Origin: Acidobacteriaceae bacterium
GTDB taxonomy: Bacteria; Acidobacteriota; Vicinamibacteria; Vicinamibacterales; CAVVIG01
Length of the DNA: 7,289 nt
Assembly (NCBI GenBank): GCA_031274845.1
Contig: JAISPN010000054.1
Location: 1-7,289, forward strand
Direction of reading: 5' to 3'
The notes below the pieces were generated by a model that saw only the letters and a list, made by a program, of their open reading frames with translations, ran no database searches and was not told the origin of the DNA. Positions 6,342 through 7,289 of this stretch are shown here, in pieces; position 1 is the stretch's first letter; the number at the start of each line of letters is the position of its first letter. Made by a program: the position numbers and the translations under genes.

Positions 6342-6458
6342 GGCACGCTCCTCGTGACAACAGGCGGTTCATCTTATCTCCCGTCCCGCTGGCGCCGCCA
6401 GTGGCAGGCGCCCGCGCCTGACGAGTACGATGGGCCACATTCCGGAGGACGCATCACG
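6342..6458. promoter_or_regulatory. Divergent promoter region of DUF2461 operon and SDR gene, with two GC-rich dyads
   Basis: This 117-bp gap holds two adjacent inverted repeats: CTGGCG-C-CGCCAG (6389-6401) and CAGGCGC-CC-GCGCCTG (6405-6420). The sixmers differ only in A versus T at the second position. A TAAGAT on the minus strand (6376-6371) is a plausible -10 about 30 nt before the DUF2461 start, and TACGAT (6426-6431) is a plausible -10 for the SDR gene. With 17-nt spacers, each -35 position would overlap one dyad, although neither -35 resembles TTGACA. Promoters and operators are inferred from position only, and GC-rich DNA makes such dyads more likely by chance. Confidence 0.4.
6444..6448 (+). 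promoter_or_regulatory. Ribosome binding site of the SDR gene
   Basis: GGAGG lies 10 nt before the ATG at 6459. It fixes the start there, directly ahead of the dinucleotide-binding fold. The same frame stays open upstream to 6294, but that part overlaps the DUF2461 gene and looks non-coding. Confidence 0.7.
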
Positions 6459-7154
6459 ATGACCGAGAGACGACGATTCTTGATCACGGGAGGAAGTCAG
6501 GGCATTGGCGCCGCGCTCGTCACGGCCGCGGCCAGACACGGCGACGTCGTATTCACCGGACGCAACGACGCGCTCATCGCGGAGGTCGCACGAGGAAGCG
6601 GCGCACACGGACTGCGCGCGGATGTGTCAATCCCCGACGACAACGCGCGGACGGTTGAGCACTGCCAGAAGATGATGGGCGGCGTCGATGTGCTCATCAA
6701 CAACGCCGGGTTTGGCTACTACGCCGAGATCGGCGCACTCGACGTGGAGATGATGAAGAATCTCTTCGCCACGAACGTCTTTGGCCTGGTCGATCTCTCC
6801 AACCGTCTCGTGCCGCTCATGAAAACCCAGGGCCACGGCGACATCGTTAATCTGGCGTCAACGTCAGGGATGAAGGGGAACAAGACAGGAACGGCGTACG
6901 GCGCGAGCAAGTGGGCCATCCGTGGCATCAGTCAGGTGTGGCAAGCTGAACTCAGACCATTCGGCATTCGTGTCGTCTGCGTCTGCCCGTCAGAAGTCCA
7001 GACCCACTGGATGGGCCGTACCGGACGCAACAACCCCAACAAGCTCTACGCGCAGGACATCGCGGACACCATCATGGCGGGACTCAACATGCCGCGCCGC
7101 GTCCTCTGGCCGGAACTTGCCGTGTTTGCCAACAACCCGTGGAAGGAAGAGTAA
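6459..7154 (+). CDS. Short-chain dehydrogenase/reductase (SDR), classical type
   Basis: A 231-residue NAD(P)-dependent oxidoreductase. The Rossmann cofactor motif is TGGSQGIG (10-17), ADVS at 54-57 contacts the adenine ring, and NNAG is at 81-84. Asn106 in TNVFG and the triad Ser134, Tyr147 and Lys151 (YGASK) complete the classical SDR active site with normal spacing. TGR at 33-35 places an arginine after strand 2, which usually points to NADP(H). CPSEV (176-180) stands where most members have a PG motif. The substrate is unknown; the family reduces or oxidises many alcohols and ketones. The gene is divergent from DUF2461 and convergent with selO, so it is probably transcribed alone. Its TAA stop is inside a palindrome that also contains the selO stop. 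Confidence 0.92.
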   Translation: MTERRRFLITGGSQGIGAALVTAAARHGDVVFTGRNDALIAEVARGSGAHGLRADVSIPDDNARTVEHCQKMMGGVDVLINNAGFGYYAEIGALDVEMMKNLFATNVFGLVDLSNRLVPLMKTQGHGDIVNLASTSGMKGNKTGTAYGASKWAIRGISQVWQAELRPFGIRVVCVCPSEVQTHWMGRTGRNNPNKLYAQDIADTIMAGLNMPRRVLWPELAVFANNPWKEE

Positions 7155-7170
7155 GCGGCTCGCCGCTTAC
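7151..7170. terminator. 20-bp palindrome containing both convergent stop codons, candidate bidirectional terminator
   Basis: GTAAGCGGC (7151-7159) and GCCGCTTAC (7162-7170) are exact reverse complements around TC. Folded RNA would have an 8-bp stem and a CUCG tetraloop. The TAA of the SDR gene (7152-7154) and the TAA of selO (7169-7167 on the other strand) sit at mirror positions in the two arms, leaving only 12 bp between the coding regions. No T-tract follows on either side, so its strength as a terminator is uncertain. Confidence 0.6.
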
Positions 7171-7289
7171 GAACTGCACGACAGCATCGAGCAGCCGGCC
7201 GTGTGACGCGCCCAGTCGGGACGCCGCTGCGCGAAACGATCGGCGCCGGGCTGGTCGTCATACGGATGCCGACGGACAGCGAGCAGGTC
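7167..7289 (-). CDS. selO: C-terminal end of protein adenylyltransferase SelO (YdiU family), partial
   Basis: Only the last 40 residues are in the window; the rest lies beyond the right edge on the minus strand. The visible tail has the SelO C-terminal pattern: a hydrophobic start (DLLAV), then RHPYDDQPGADRFAQRRPDW, ending in a cysteine-containing SCSS just before TAA. In characterised SelO proteins a pseudokinase fold transfers AMP from ATP to Ser, Thr or Tyr of target proteins, linked to oxidative stress. Animal SelO carries selenocysteine near this same C-terminus, whereas bacterial forms have cysteine or serine, as here. The penultimate region reads AGCSMLSCSS, giving two cysteines five residues apart. 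The gene converges on the SDR gene with a 12-bp gap. The assignment rests on the tail alone, but the motif is distinctive. Confidence 0.82.
   Translation of the reverse strand, partial: DLLAVRRHPYDDQPGADRFAQRRPDWARHTAGCSMLSCSS

Noticed and set aside
6294..6458. Longer N-terminus for the SDR protein starting at 6294
   Set aside because: The extra 55 residues overlap the DUF2461 coding start, and classical SDRs begin a few residues before the TGxxxGIG motif. A ribosome binding site precedes 6459.
7046..7261. Minus-strand open frame of 71 codons overlapping the SDR end
   Set aside because: It is out of frame with the recognisable selO tail and antisense to the SDR C-terminus.
1..7289. Defence system, mobile element, CRISPR array or toxin-antitoxin pair
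   Set aside because: I looked for repeats, integrase/transposase motifs, and small adjacent toxin-antitoxin genes and found none. All genes fit ordinary metabolic, regulatory or transport families with uniform base composition.

Overview
This window comes from a GC-rich bacterial chromosome (roughly 60% G+C or a little more by eye). It is densely packed with ordinary-looking housekeeping and small-molecule genes. I see no RNA genes, insertion sequences, CRISPR arrays, integrases or phage genes. Gene content does not fix the taxon. TrpB2, an MmyB-type XRE regulator, DUF2461, SelO and a short TrmO-like protein are spread over many high-GC phyla, including Acidobacteriota, Gemmatimonadota and Proteobacteria, so any assignment here is a guess.

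There are seven complete genes and one partial gene. On the minus strand at the left lies a probable two-gene unit: an XRE/MmyB-type regulator (1219-2016) followed by a compact FUSC-type membrane exporter (72-1172). Divergent from it, across a 92-bp control region, are two overlapping plus-strand genes: a YafE/UbiE-like SAM methyltransferase (2109-2903) and a short TrmO/TsaA-like protein (2893-3363). A second minus-strand unit runs right to left. It holds DUF2461 (5664-6341), a LigB/DODA-type extradiol dioxygenase (4824-5660) and the tryptophan synthase beta-like gene trpB2 (3442-4809), with gaps of only 3 and 14 nt. Divergent from DUF2461 is a short-chain dehydrogenase/reductase (6459-7154). 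It converges on the C-terminal end of selO (7167-7289, minus strand), which the window edge cuts.

The most distinctive non-coding structure lies at gene ends. A 37-bp near-perfect palindrome sits between the convergent trmO-like and trpB2 genes. A 20-bp palindrome contains both stop codons of the convergent SDR and selO genes. A nested hairpin lies just beyond the exporter gene. The DUF2461/SDR divergent promoter region carries two adjacent GC-rich dyads of similar sequence that could be operators.

Functionally, the left half looks like a regulator-plus-exporter module next to a methyltransferase pair. The middle operon joins a non-haem iron (or zinc) catechol-type dioxygenase to a PLP-dependent beta-synthase and a protein of unknown function. 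Its metabolic meaning is open and is the best candidate for undescribed biology here, though nothing in the sequence proves a new system.
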